Of a DNA stretch of 64,000 nt, positions 42,510-50,502 are shown in pieces. The DNA is from PHAA01 sp963665865 (GTDB lineage: Bacteria; Bacillota; Syntrophomonadia; Syntrophomonadales; Syntrophomonadaceae), in contig CAXXWF010000001.1 of NCBI GenBank assembly GCA_963665865.2, positions 3,757,790 through 3,821,789 of the forward strand, given 5' to 3'. Below the pieces are notes generated by a model, which saw only the letters and a list, made by a program, of their open reading frames with translations, did not search any database and had not been told where the DNA came from. Every line of letters begins with the position of its first letter. The stretch's first letter is position 1. The position numbers were made by a program, and so were the translations under genes.

Positions 42510-43220
42510 ATGAAATATGCAGACATGATCAAACAAAGTCTGGTCGACTATCCAGGCGAAATAGCCGCAGTGCTTTTCACCCGGGGCTGCAATCTGCGCT
42601 GCCCATTTTGCCATAACCCGGATCTGTTAATTAAGCCGAAGATAATGGTCAAACCGATAGATATAGAACAAGTTCTGGAATTCCTGATACAAAGGCGGGG
42701 ATTCATAGATGGAGTGGTCATTAGCGGTGGGGAACCCACCTTAAATGAGGAACTGCCGATGGATATCAGAAGAATAAAATCAATGGGTTTTCTGCTCAAG
42801 CTGGATACCAACGGAACCAACCCGTCCATGCTGCAAAATTTGCTCAGTCAGGGTTATCTGGACTATGTAGCCATGGATATTAAAGCCCCGCTGGACTATA
42901 AGAAATACCGCGCGGCCTGTGGCAAGCTTAGCAGCGAAGAATTCTTTAACATCAGAAATTCCATCCATCTATTAAGAGATACCAGGGTGAAGGTGGAATT
43001 CCGGACCACAGTCGTGCCCGCCTTGCATACCGCCGCCGACATCGTGGAGATTGCCCGCCATATAGAGGGGTGTGACCAATACACTCTGCAACAGTTCAAC
43101 CCCCGCCTTACCTTGGAACCTGGCTATGCCAGAGTAGTTCCCTACAGCATTAATGAAATGCAGGCCATAGCCGACCAGTGTGCTCCTTATATCAAACATG
43201 TACAGGTTGTTAACATATGA
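42510..43220 (+). CDS. nrdG: Radical SAM activase of anaerobic ribonucleotide reductase (NrdG-like)
   Basis: 236 residues from ATG 42510 (MKYADMIKQSLVDYPGEIAAV), with AGGTG upstream; a GTG at 42501 is possible. Seen: the iron-sulfur motif CNLRCPFCHNPDL and SGGEPTLNEELP. It belongs to the longer bacterial/archaeal NrdG-like family (TIGR02495 type) and, being next to nrdD, is predicted to install its glycyl radical. The 3' end overlaps recQ by four bases (ATGA). Confidence 0.88.
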   Translation: MKYADMIKQSLVDYPGEIAAVLFTRGCNLRCPFCHNPDLLIKPKIMVKPIDIEQVLEFLIQRRGFIDGVVISGGEPTLNEELPMDIRRIKSMGFLLKLDTNGTNPSMLQNLLSQGYLDYVAMDIKAPLDYKKYRAACGKLSSEEFFNIRNSIHLLRDTRVKVEFRTTVVPALHTAADIVEIARHIEGCDQYTLQQFNPRLTLEPGYARVVPYSINEMQAIADQCAPYIKHVQVVNI

Positions 43221-44989
43221 CGAATCATATCCAGGCAGCCCTAAAGAAATACTTTGGTTACGAAACTTTTAAACCAGGCCAAGAGGCTATTATCGCCAGT
43301 ATATTGCAAGGCCGTGATATTTTAGGTATCATGCCTACCGGGGGCGGCAAATCAGTTTGCTATCAGATTCCGGCCCTCTTATTACCCGGAATGAGCCTAG
43401 TTATTTCACCGCTTATTGCACTGATGAAAGATCAAGTGGATGCCTTAAACGACCTGGGGGTCTCTGCGGCCTGCATCAACAGCGGCATGGGAGCAGCACA
43501 GATTCGAAACACCATGGCCGAGGCTCGACAGGGAGGATACAAACTCCTCTATGTGGCCCCTGAGCGGCTGGGATCGGAAAACTTCACCAATCTGCTCAGG
43601 AACCTTCCCATTTCCCTTATTGCCATTGATGAAGCCCATTGTGTTTCCCAATGGGGACATGATTTTCGGCCTTCCTATCTGGATATTGCTCCCTGGATAG
43701 CCGAATTGTCTGAACGTCCGGTTGTAGCTGCATTTACGGCTACGGCTACGCTTCAGGTACGCGAGGATATAGCCAAAATGTTGGAATTATCCAGTCCGAA
43801 TATTTATGTCACTGGTTTCAAACGAGAAAACCTGCATTTATCGGCGGTAAAAGGGGTGGATAAAACCAAATTCATAACTAAATACGTCAAGAGCCATCCC
43901 GGGCAGGCCGGCATTGTCTATGCAGCTACCCGCAAAGAGGTAGATACCCTGTATGAACACCTGCAGTCCCGCGGTTATCTGGTCGGACGATATCATGCCG
44001 GTCTCGCTAATGAGGAAAGAAATCGGAATCAGGAAGGCTTTCTCTATGATGAAATCCAGGTCATAGTTGCCACCAATGCTTTTGGACTGGGTATAGATAA
44101 ATCCAATGTTCGTTATGTAATTCATCACAATATGCCCCGCCATCTGGAAGCCTATTACCAGGAGGCCGGACGAGCCGGACGTGACGACGAACAATCCGAC
44201 TGTATTCTCCTCTATGCCCCGGGGGATATTCAAACCCAAAAATATTTCATTGAAAATAGTGAACTAACCGAAGTTAGGAAAAAAAGTGAATATAACAAAC
44301 TGCAGGATATGATTGATTACTGTCACACTACGCAGTGCTTGCAGCAGTACATATTAAACTACTTTGGCGAAGAGGATGCTTCTGATCACTGCGGCAATTG
44401 CGCCAACTGTGGTGAAGAATTTGAAATTAGGGATATTACCGTTGAAGCCCAGAAGATATTTTCCTGTATGAAGCGTATGAATGAACAGTACGGGATGACC
44501 TTGGTCGCCTCCGTTCTCAAAGGTTCACAGATTAAAAGAATTCAGGAAATGAGATTCAACCAGTTATCCACCTTCGGCATCATGAAAGAACTGTCTATTC
44601 CTGCCATCGTAGAACTTATGCATATGTTAGAAGCCGATGACTATATATACAACACCGGAGGCAAGTATCCGGTAGTAAGGCTTACCCCGAAAGCTATTCC
44701 TGTCTTAAAAAGTCAGACGCGAGTTCTGGCCAGGATGCCCCACGTTCCGGAAACGTCAGTTCCAGATAGCGATCTTTTTGAATTACTCCGTTCCCGGCGC
44801 AAGGAAATTGCCGAGCGATCAGGAATGCCACCCTATATTATCTTTCACGACAGCACTCTGAAGGAAATGAGCATCCGTACGCCGAAAGACCAGGAGGAGA
44901 TGCTATCCATATCCGGGGTGGGAGAAAACAAATGGAAGAAATACGGGCAGCAGTTTCTGGAGGTCATCCGGGGCTATCTACATATCTAG
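43217..44989 (+). CDS. recQ: ATP-dependent DNA helicase RecQ
   Basis: 3'-5' DNA helicase for recombination and repair. 590 residues. Seen: Walker A MPTGGGKSVCYQIPALL, DEAH-box AIDEAHCVSQWGHDFRPSY, the helicase C block ATNAFGLGIDKSNVRYVIHHNMPRHLEAYYQEAGRAGRD in parts, the RQC zinc cysteines (CLQQYILNYFG then CGNCANC), and an HRDC domain near the end (LFELLRSRRKEIAERSGMPPYIIFHD in parts). Translationally coupled to the nrdG-like gene. Confidence 0.96.
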   Translation: MTNHIQAALKKYFGYETFKPGQEAIIASILQGRDILGIMPTGGGKSVCYQIPALLLPGMSLVISPLIALMKDQVDALNDLGVSAACINSGMGAAQIRNTMAEARQGGYKLLYVAPERLGSENFTNLLRNLPISLIAIDEAHCVSQWGHDFRPSYLDIAPWIAELSERPVVAAFTATATLQVREDIAKMLELSSPNIYVTGFKRENLHLSAVKGVDKTKFITKYVKSHPGQAGIVYAATRKEVDTLYEHLQSRGYLVGRYHAGLANEERNRNQEGFLYDEIQVIVATNAFGLGIDKSNVRYVIHHNMPRHLEAYYQEAGRAGRDDEQSDCILLYAPGDIQTQKYFIENSELTEVRKKSEYNKLQDMIDYCHTTQCLQQYILNYFGEEDASDHCGNCANCGEEFEIRDITVEAQKIFSCMKRMNEQYGMTLVASVLKGSQIKRIQEMRFNQLSTFGIMKELSIPAIVELMHMLEADDYIYNTGGKYPVVRLTPKAIPVLKSQTRVLARMPHVPETSVPDSDLFELLRSRRKEIAERSGMPPYIIFHDSTLKEMSIRTPKDQEEMLSISGVGENKWKKYGQQFLEVIRGYLHI

Positions 44990-45031
44990 AGCCCTTGCCA
45001 TTCATCAGGTGCAATTATGGCTGAAAACACC

Positions 45032-45037
45032 TATAAT
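45032..45037 (+). promoter_or_regulatory. Candidate -10 box upstream of argH
   Basis: TATAAT 44 bases upstream of the argH start. The matching -35 (GTGCAA, 17 bases away) is weak. It would give argH a promoter separate from the main arg operon. Confidence 0.4.
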
Positions 45038-45080
45038 ATAAGTTGCTCTAAAAAAATAAATTTACTTTGAGGTGTAATTA

Positions 45081-46472
45081 ATGAAACTATGGGGTGGCAG
45101 GTTTACCAAACAAACAGATCAGCTTACCGAGGATTTTAATGCCTCGATTGCCGTTGATAGCCGCATGTTCCGGCACGATATTCAAGGAAGTATTGCCCAT
45201 GCTTCTATGCTGGCCCGACAGGGTATCATAGCTCCCGCGGAACGAGATCGAATCATTACCGGACTGGAAGAAATCAAGGAAGAGATTGAGGCAGGCAAGC
45301 TTGAATTTACCGTGGCCGCCGAAGATGTGCATATGAACATTGAGACCCTATTGACAGCTAAAATAGGAGATTTGGGCAAGAAGTTACATACCGCCCGCAG
45401 CCGTAATGACCAGGTAGCTCTGGATGTACGTCTCTACCTGCGTGATGAAATATTTGAGGTGCGTGAATTAATTCTAGCTCTGGAAGAGGCTCTTCTGAAG
45501 CTGGCCAGTGAACACCTGCAAACCATTATGCCCGGTTATACCCATATGCAAAAAGCTCAACCGATTACCCTGGCCCACCACATGATGGCATATTTCGAGA
45601 TGTTCCGCCGGGATGTAGGACGCCTGGATGATTGCCAGAAAAGGTTGTTATCCATGCCGCTCGGATCGGGCGCGCTGGCCGCTACCGGTTTTCCCCTTGA
45701 TCGGGAATTTGTCCGGGAACAACTGGATTTCAAGGAAATTACCCGCAACAGCCTGGATGGCGTCAGTGATCGTGACTTTGCTATAGAGTTTTGCAGCTTT
45801 GCCAGTGTAATGATGATGCATTTATCCCGTTTTTCCGAAGAATTAATAATGTGGTCCACGGAGGAATTCTCCTTTCTTGATTTTGATGATGCCTTTTCCA
45901 CTGGCTCTAGTATAATGCCGCAAAAAAAGAACCCTGACATAGCGGAATTGGTACGCGGCAAAACCGGCAGAGTATATGGAGATCTGATCACCCTGTTAAC
46001 CCTGATGAAATCACTCCCGCTTGCCTATAACAAGGATATGCAGGAGGATAAGGAAGCCCTTTTTGATGCGGTAGATACAGTCAAGAAATGCTTGCTGGTA
46101 TTTACCCCCATGCTGGTCAGTGGTAAGTTTAATAAGAACCAAATGATCGAGTCAGCCAAAGGGAGCTTTACCAATGCCACCGATTTGGCCGACTACCTGG
46201 TGATAAAAGGTCTTCCCTTCCGTGATGCCCATGAGGTGGTAGGCAAGGCCGTACTATACTGCATTGGCAAAAAGCGTGCCCTGGAAGAATTGGATTTAAA
46301 ACAGCTGCAGCAATTCTCAGACCTGATTCAATCAGATGTTTACAAATGTCTAGATATAGGTGAATGTGTGGCTCGGCGCAACATACCTGGAGGGCCCGCC
46401 CCCGCAGCGGTTCAAAAAGCCCTGGAAGAAGCAGGCGAATGGATAGTGAGGATGAAAAATGGAGAAGAGTAG
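45081..46472 (+). CDS. argH: Argininosuccinate lyase
   Basis: Last step of arginine synthesis, releasing fumarate. 463 residues. Seen: LWGGRFTKQTDQLTEDFNASI, AEDVHMNIETLL, HTARSRNDQVALDVRLYLRDE, the superfamily signature TGSSIMPQKKNPDIAELVRGK in parts. GAGGTG precedes the ATG. It is separated from argCJBDFG by nrdD, nrdG and recQ. Confidence 0.97.
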   Translation: MKLWGGRFTKQTDQLTEDFNASIAVDSRMFRHDIQGSIAHASMLARQGIIAPAERDRIITGLEEIKEEIEAGKLEFTVAAEDVHMNIETLLTAKIGDLGKKLHTARSRNDQVALDVRLYLRDEIFEVRELILALEEALLKLASEHLQTIMPGYTHMQKAQPITLAHHMMAYFEMFRRDVGRLDDCQKRLLSMPLGSGALAATGFPLDREFVREQLDFKEITRNSLDGVSDRDFAIEFCSFASVMMMHLSRFSEELIMWSTEEFSFLDFDDAFSTGSSIMPQKKNPDIAELVRGKTGRVYGDLITLLTLMKSLPLAYNKDMQEDKEALFDAVDTVKKCLLVFTPMLVSGKFNKNQMIESAKGSFTNATDLADYLVIKGLPFRDAHEVVGKAVLYCIGKKRALEELDLKQLQQFSDLIQSDVYKCLDIGECVARRNIPGGPAPAAVQKALEEAGEWIVRMKNGEE

Positions 46473-46746
46473 ATTTGCGTTAGTAAATGGTGTCCCAGAT
46501 AGTGAGCAAATACAGGAATGGGCTGAGAGTTATTTTCAGGGCTTAATTAACATGATGAATTGCTTTTACTCCCGCACCGATATGGCAGGAGTATTACAAA
46601 GCATGGAGGCCGTACCATTTAATCAAATGGCCGCCAAAGAACTAGAGGATGAAAGCCTGGAAGTGATTGAAATAGCCATGACCCTAATCGATGAGATTGC
46701 TGCCCGGGAAATAGAATATATAAGGGCTTATGCGGGAGTAGAGTAG
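46459..46746 (+). CDS. Hypothetical protein overlapping argH
   Basis: 95 residues; ATG 46459 lies inside the 3' end of argH (14-base overlap), with GAGGAT upstream. The sequence is acidic and mostly helical (ELEDESLEVIEIAMTLIDEIAAREIEYIRAYAG), with no recognised domain, signal or membrane segment. The tight overlap suggests coupled translation with argH. I do not know its role. Confidence 0.6.
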   Translation: MEKSRFALVNGVPDSEQIQEWAESYFQGLINMMNCFYSRTDMAGVLQSMEAVPFNQMAAKELEDESLEVIEIAMTLIDEIAAREIEYIRAYAGVE

Positions 46747-46769
46747 GCTCAAACCATCTTCCTACAGGC

Positions 46770-46798
46770 TTGACGACAGATTACTGGCCTGCTATCAT
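46770..46798 (+). promoter_or_regulatory. Promoter of tRNA-Thr
   Basis: TTGACG (46770-46775), 17 bases, TATCAT (46793-46798), 22 bases before the tRNA 5' end. Confidence 0.7.
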
Positions 46799-46819
46799 TC
46801 AAAAGGTAAATTAATTTAA

Positions 46820-46894
46820 GCCGATGTGGCTCAGTGGCAGAGCAGCTGATTCGTAATCAGCAGGTCGGCGGTTCAAATCCGCCCATCGGCTCCA
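46820..46894 (+). tRNA. tRNA-Thr (anticodon CGT)
   Basis: 75 bases folding as a cloverleaf: acceptor GCCGATG/CATCGGC, D arm GCTC..GAGC, anticodon stem GCTGA/TCAGC with loop TTCGTAA (anticodon CGT, reads ACG), T arm GGCGG TTCAAAT CCGCC, and an encoded TCCA 3' end. A decayed tyrosine integrase lies just downstream, so its 3' end was probably an integration site. Confidence 0.95.
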
Positions 46895-46902
46895 GAGAAA
46901 GT

Positions 46903-46935
46903 AAGGCCCCTCCGAGGTTGGAGGGGCTTTAATAT
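46903..46935 (+). terminator. Terminator after tRNA-Thr
   Basis: AAGGCCCCTCC GAGGTT GGAGGGGCTTT: about 10-bp stem with T-rich tail. It ends the tRNA transcript and lies just before the stop of the convergent integrase remnant. Confidence 0.8.
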
Positions 46936-46942
46936 TTTCTGA

Positions 46943-47713
46943 TTATGGGGTAATTTCTATTTCCGACACATTCGCGACACAAACATGTTGATCGTCTATT
47001 TCTGCGGTAACAAACAACGTTTCCAAAATACTGACTGCCTGCTGCTGCATACCAGGAGTAACGTGACTGTATATATCTCCTGTAGTGGCAATGCTCTCGT
47101 GACCTAGACGTTCCTGAACGATTTTCAGATTCAGTCCTTGGCTCAGCAATATCGAGGCATGAGCATGGTGAAGATCATGGAATCTTACTTTGTTAGGTAT
47201 GAGGGGATCGGATTCGACTAAACGCCGCCATTTCTTACCAACCCATTCCGGATCCAAGGGTTTACCATCTTCCCAACAGCACACAAAACCTCTGGGATCA
47301 TAAGCTTGGCCCATGTCATCTTTGTTAAGTTCTTGGGCATTATGCAGTTGCTGTAGCAACTCAATAGCCTGAGGAGGCAATGGTATTCGCCTACGGCTTT
47401 TCGTGGTTTTAGGCTCCTTCAACTTTAGAGTTCCCTCCTGCTTTTGGAGTAAATGGGTTACCGAGATGTAGCCTTCAACCAAGTTAACATTCTGTCATCT
47501 CAAAGCCGAGATTTCACCCTGGCGCATTCCGGTCATGATGGCTAGATAGACTGGAACATAAATTCGGTTATTCCTATACCTCTTTAGTACATCCTTGGCC
47601 TGTTCCACGGATAGGGTGGTCATTTTGGGTCGAGTCTTTCTAGGGCTTTGTACCTTGAGACTGGATTGGAGAACATATAGGATTCTGAAGCGGCGTTGTA
47701 CGGGATTTATCAC
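46943..47713 (-). pseudogene. Tyrosine recombinase (phage-type integrase) pseudogene
   Basis: The catalytic part of a tyrosine integrase, broken in three ways. (1) A TGA at 47497-47495 interrupts one continuous frame exactly where the family has Trp (MTGMRQGEISALR-stop-QNVNLVEGYISV). (2) The second catalytic Arg is lost: HDLHHAHAS instead of HDLRHTHAS. (3) The N-terminal arm and core-binding domains are missing. The late motif LGHESIATTGDIYSHV has Asp where many have Tyr/Leu but keeps the final Tyr. It reads away from the neighbouring tRNA-Thr, the usual arrangement of an element integrated at a tRNA. Confidence 0.9.
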
Positions 47714-47932
47714 CTAACCCTTTTTCTAAAGAACGGGTTAATTTCAATAGAAGAATTTACAGTTGAGGCAGATGAGCTGATAAATTATTATTTGGAATCA
47801 TATCCCGTTCTTGAAAAAATGGAGCAATTCGTTATGGAAGAATGCAGAAAATGCTCAGGTGCTTCAGAGAGAACGATCTGTTCAATAGATACGAAACATG
47901 GGGGCTGTATAAACTACAAACCATTCGAATAA
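47696..47932 (+). CDS. Hypothetical protein fragment
   Basis: 78 residues from TTG 47696. From about residue 14 it looks like genuine protein (LISIEEFTVEADELINYYLESYPVLEKMEQFVMEECRKCSG in parts) with four to five cysteines toward the end (CRKCSG, ICSID, GGCINY). The first residues overlap the integrase remnant on the other strand, so the natural start is probably lost. Likely a leftover of the inserted element. Confidence 0.4.
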   Translation: MYGIYHLTLFLKNGLISIEEFTVEADELINYYLESYPVLEKMEQFVMEECRKCSGASERTICSIDTKHGGCINYKPFE

Positions 47933-48155
47933 TATCAAGTCAATCAAAGGAACCAGGTTGAGTTATAGGCCCCTCCTGGTTCCTTGGCTTTGCGGCTTTT
48001 TATCAAGGGGTGAAGTAGGGGAGACTACGATGTGTTGACAGCGGAAGTGGCTTTAGTAATAAGGGATCTAGGTTGTTGGGAATGATGGCAACTTTTTCAT
48101 TGTACAGAGGGGCATTTTGAAAGCCGCATCATACGATGTAAATAAGAAAGGGGTG

Positions 48156-48263
48156 ATGGAAGTTGCTGGGAATAAACTGAGCTCAATTGAGTATAGGAAC
48201 GGCAGCGCTACTGATAATAGATTTCTTGGAGCAAGGCTTATTGATGGTGTATTCGGTAAATAG
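48156..48263 (+). CDS. Very small open frame
   Basis: 35 codons from ATG 48156, preceded by AAGAAAGGGG. Encodes MEVAGNKLSSIEYRNGSATD and 15 more residues. The binding site and protein-like composition make it possible, but nothing is recognised. Confidence 0.25.
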   Translation: MEVAGNKLSSIEYRNGSATDNRFLGARLIDGVFGK

Positions 48264-48272
48264 AGGTACGAA

Positions 48273-48413
48273 ATGAAAACGGTAATCGAAAATAATACGA
48301 CGGCAACCAATAACCTGCTTTCATTCCTCCAGGTAACTCTTACTAAGAATCAAGCTGAAATGGGTCAGTTGTTGAGAATACCAAGCATATTCCCGGTATG
48401 GTTAATCGAGTGA
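48273..48413 (+). CDS. Very small open frame
   Basis: 46 codons from ATG 48273, begins MKTVIENNTTATNNLLSFLQ and ends near IPSIFPVWLIE. AGAGGT lies nine bases upstream. Ten bases after the previous small frame. Unrecognised; may be a small phage-derived protein or chance. Confidence 0.25.
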   Translation: MKTVIENNTTATNNLLSFLQVTLTKNQAEMGQLLRIPSIFPVWLIE

Positions 48414-48626
48414 ATGATATTTGGCGAGTGGTTAAGCCCGTGAAGTAAGATGGTGCCAATTAAACGCACTCATAACAACTTATTAAAATGGGTGTCTTGA
48501 ATTATTGAGTATGTGGGCACCTTTTTTGTGACACGGTGAGGTTTAGAGCAAGCGATCAAAGAAACAAGACTGGAGATCCGCCGTATCATATCATTTGGGT
48601 AGAGATAGTTTGTGGAGGGATATGTC

Positions 48627-49101
48627 ATGGATTCAGTGACAACACTTATTTGGCTGATAGTTTCAATATTAATCTATGTTTTAGGATATAGTAGCGGGAA
48701 AGAGGTAGGTTATGACAAAGGTTTTGATGATGGGTATGAATCTGCCGAGGATTGTTACTATGAACAAGGTGAGTTTCTAAACAAAGCTAATAGAGATGTA
48801 TTTATTAGAATGAAATCATTGAATACAGTAACATTTGGCGCTCTCCATAGTTACAGTATTACTTGCTGTCATCGTAATATTGTATATCTCACAACCTTTT
48901 ACTATATATTTTTTAGCAGTACTTTTGGCATCGGTAATTTCTTCTGGGACCGGAGTTTTTAGCGAATTTGGAGGAGACGTTGCTGATTTTTTCGGTGCAA
49001 GATCAACTGCTTTTGAAAAGAAACTCCACAAAGCTAAAGAAATCGCTTTTAACAAGCTGAAGTACACTGCTTACGAAAAGGGGGGCCAGTTATTGGGATA
49101 G
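48627..49101 (+). pseudogene. Small membrane protein gene, apparently frameshifted
   Basis: From ATG 48627 (GGAGGGA six bases upstream) the frame gives one TM segment (SVTTLIWLIVSILIYVLGYSSG) and an acidic tail, MKSLNTVTFG at 48834. Beyond that the same frame turns into unlikely protein (TCCHRNIVYLTTFYYIFF), while the +1 frame from 48835 gives a good two-TM protein (ALSIVTVLLAVIVILYISQP) ending YTAYEKGGQLLG at 49101. Either one gene with a one-base shift or two overlapping genes (48627-48962 and 48835-49101). The first is more likely. Confidence 0.5.
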
Positions 49102-49270
49102 ATTTAGACTATACTGAATTTTCCGGCAACAGAATTAGCCTCATAGCTAATGGCACAATCGTCCGAATTGAAAAGGCTTTATAGGATTAATCCTCCGTAA
49201 TTACACATTTGCAATTTAAGGCATAGCATCAGTTAATCAGATCACAGAAGATTAAATCGAATACGCTGAG

Positions 49271-49296
49271 GACCTGGAGGTGATCCGGGTCTTTTT
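49271..49296 (+). terminator. Intrinsic terminator
   Basis: GACCTGG AGGTGAT CCGGGTC then TTTTT; 7-bp stem with one wobble pair. Ends whatever is transcribed from the small membrane protein region. Confidence 0.65.
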
Positions 49297-49541
49297 ATTT
49301 CATATCTACATCTCTTACATGAATATTTTGGTAGTTTATTGATTAGATGATATTTACGGAATCAAGTAGGAGGAGGATTATAGGAAGTGAAAATTGCGAA
49401 AATAACCCATGAATATATGTTTAACAATACAAAGGTTCTAGGACTTCGCACGACGGTCTGTTTTGTAGAACCAACAAAACATAAGATAATTGATTAAATA
49501 TATTCTATCTAAACAACTTCTCACTTATTTAATAAAGATAA

Positions 49542-49608
49542 AAAAAGGACCACATTCTTATACGGAAGTGAAAAATGTGAGGACAAACCGCCCCGCATAA
49601 GAAGTGGT
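49542..49608 (-). terminator. Terminator of the biotin carrier gene
   Basis: On the minus strand ACCACTTCTTATGCGG pairs with CCGTATAAGAATGTGGT (one bulge, one mismatch) across a 27-base loop and is followed by CCTTTTTTT. It lies about 50 bases after the biotin carrier stop. Confidence 0.7.
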
Positions 49609-49660
49609 ATATATAGAAAGAGAAGGTGTTTACAAGGTAACTCAAGTTAAATAGACATAA

Positions 49661-49873
49661 TTAATCGATTAATGCTAAAACGTCGCCTTCTTGTACACGA
49701 TCGCCTATTTTGATCATAATCTCTTTTACGGTTCCTGCTGTTTCGCTGAAGATTGGATTTTCCATTTTCATAGACTCGATAATTACTAACTCGTCATCTT
49801 CAGTTATTGTTTGACCGACCTCCATGTTGATAGCCAATATCTTCCCTGCTAAGGGACTTTCAAGATTTGCCAT
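49661..49873 (-). CDS. Biotin carboxyl carrier protein of a decarboxylase
   Basis: 70-residue stand-alone biotinyl domain. Seen: SPLAGKILAINMEVGQTI, the biotinylation site ESMKMENP with Lys36, and IGDRVQEGDVLALID. This is the gamma/biotin subunit type of Na+-translocating decarboxylases (glutaconyl-CoA, methylmalonyl-CoA), in which carboxybiotin moves CO2 from the carboxyltransferase to the membrane beta subunit. The beta subunit gene is divergent from it, and both have sigma-54-type promoters. AAGGAGG precedes the ATG. Confidence 0.92.
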   Translation of the reverse strand: MANLESPLAGKILAINMEVGQTITEDDELVIIESMKMENPIFSETAGTVKEIMIKIGDRVQEGDVLALID

Positions 49874-49960
49874 TACTAATTCCTCCTTAAAATATATTTT
49901 TTTTGCTATTGAGGGTTTTAAAACTCCATTGGATAAATTTAAATCCTTATTAAAATATTA

Positions 49961-49976
49961 TGCAATTAACATGCCA
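49961..49976 (-). promoter_or_regulatory. Sigma-54 promoter of the biotin carrier gene
   Basis: Minus strand TTGGCAT GTTAA TTGCAT: TGGCAT-N5-TTGCA with GG and GC exactly ten bases apart, the -24/-12 pattern. It lies about 90 bases upstream of the start codon. Confidence 0.75.
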
Positions 49977-50112
49977 ATTACTGTTATTCGAAAAAATGCT
50001 ATAGAGGCTCAGAGGGTAATCGTTTGTTATGAGTCAACAAAGACAGTTCTGAAGAGTGAAACTACTGTAGAGCTAGGACTTTAAAGGACCAAAATATGCG
50101 ATTTTAAATAAC

Positions 50113-50128
50113 TGGCATGAATATTGCT
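50113..50128 (+). promoter_or_regulatory. Sigma-54 promoter upstream of the decarboxylase beta gene
   Basis: TGGCAT GAATA TTGCT, GG and GC ten bases apart. It is 375 bases upstream of the gcdB-like start, so the transcript would have a long leader. Confidence 0.72.
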
Positions 50129-50502
50129 AATAATTATTTAGGATATGGGCATATTCAGATATTTTTTATTGTCTTAATGTTAAATTTATTTTTGCTCCGT
50201 CTGTTGTCCTAATCACTGCTTTTGTTTAAGCGAATATTAACAATATTCAAGGAGGAGGTTTATATTTGAATGTACAAATTGAATTAAATACCCGGAAATA
50301 GAGTATTTAGATTCCAATGGTTTTTGTAGCCAGATGATTTGAATTCCGGATTTAACGGATTGACAAATGTAATAGGAAATAAATTGATAAAAAGGGGTAA
50401 TATTTTGAGATTCTGAGTACTCCCCAAAGATATTTACCAATTATTATTAGCTATTAAGTAATAGGGCCACTGACGAACTACCAAATTGAAAGGAGATTAT
50501 TT

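Larger units (their letters stand above)
47933..48626. other. Gene-poor stretch of the decayed element
   Basis: About 700 bases with only very small frames: 48156-48263 (35 residues) and 48273-48413 (46 residues), listed separately. A weak hairpin with a T-run (GGTGTC ... GGCACCTTTTTT, 48491-48526) may end a transcript. I see no homology I can name. Confidence 0.5.
49102..49660. other. Intergenic stretch with two hairpins and a possible 36-codon frame
   Basis: Contains a terminator at 49271-49296, a possible 36-codon frame (GTG 49387 to 49497, with AGGAGGAGG about a dozen bases upstream, MKIAKITHEYMFNNTKVLGL at its start) and the terminator of the biotin carrier gene (49542-49608). No recognised gene. 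Confidence 0.5.
49874..50502. other. Divergent control region with two sigma-54 promoters
   Basis: About 630 bases between the biotin carrier and gcdB-like genes. Holds the minus-strand -24/-12 promoter at 49961-49976, the plus-strand one at 50113-50128, about 135 bases between them where an activator could bind, and at 50250-50300 a strong AAGGAGGAGG followed by an 11-codon frame (MNVQIELNTRK), possibly a leader peptide or remnant. Confidence 0.55.

Noticed and set aside
47495..47497. TGA in the integrase as selenocysteine or recoded Trp
   Set aside because: The position aligns with Trp in the family, the catalytic Arg is also lost, and other genes in the window use TGA as an ordinary stop (for example rplP, recQ and adk). 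A pseudogene is simpler.
49824..50084. An 86-codon plus-strand frame starting inside the biotin carrier gene
   Set aside because: It is antisense to the start of a clear biotinyl domain and runs over the sigma-54 promoter region; composition is not protein-like.
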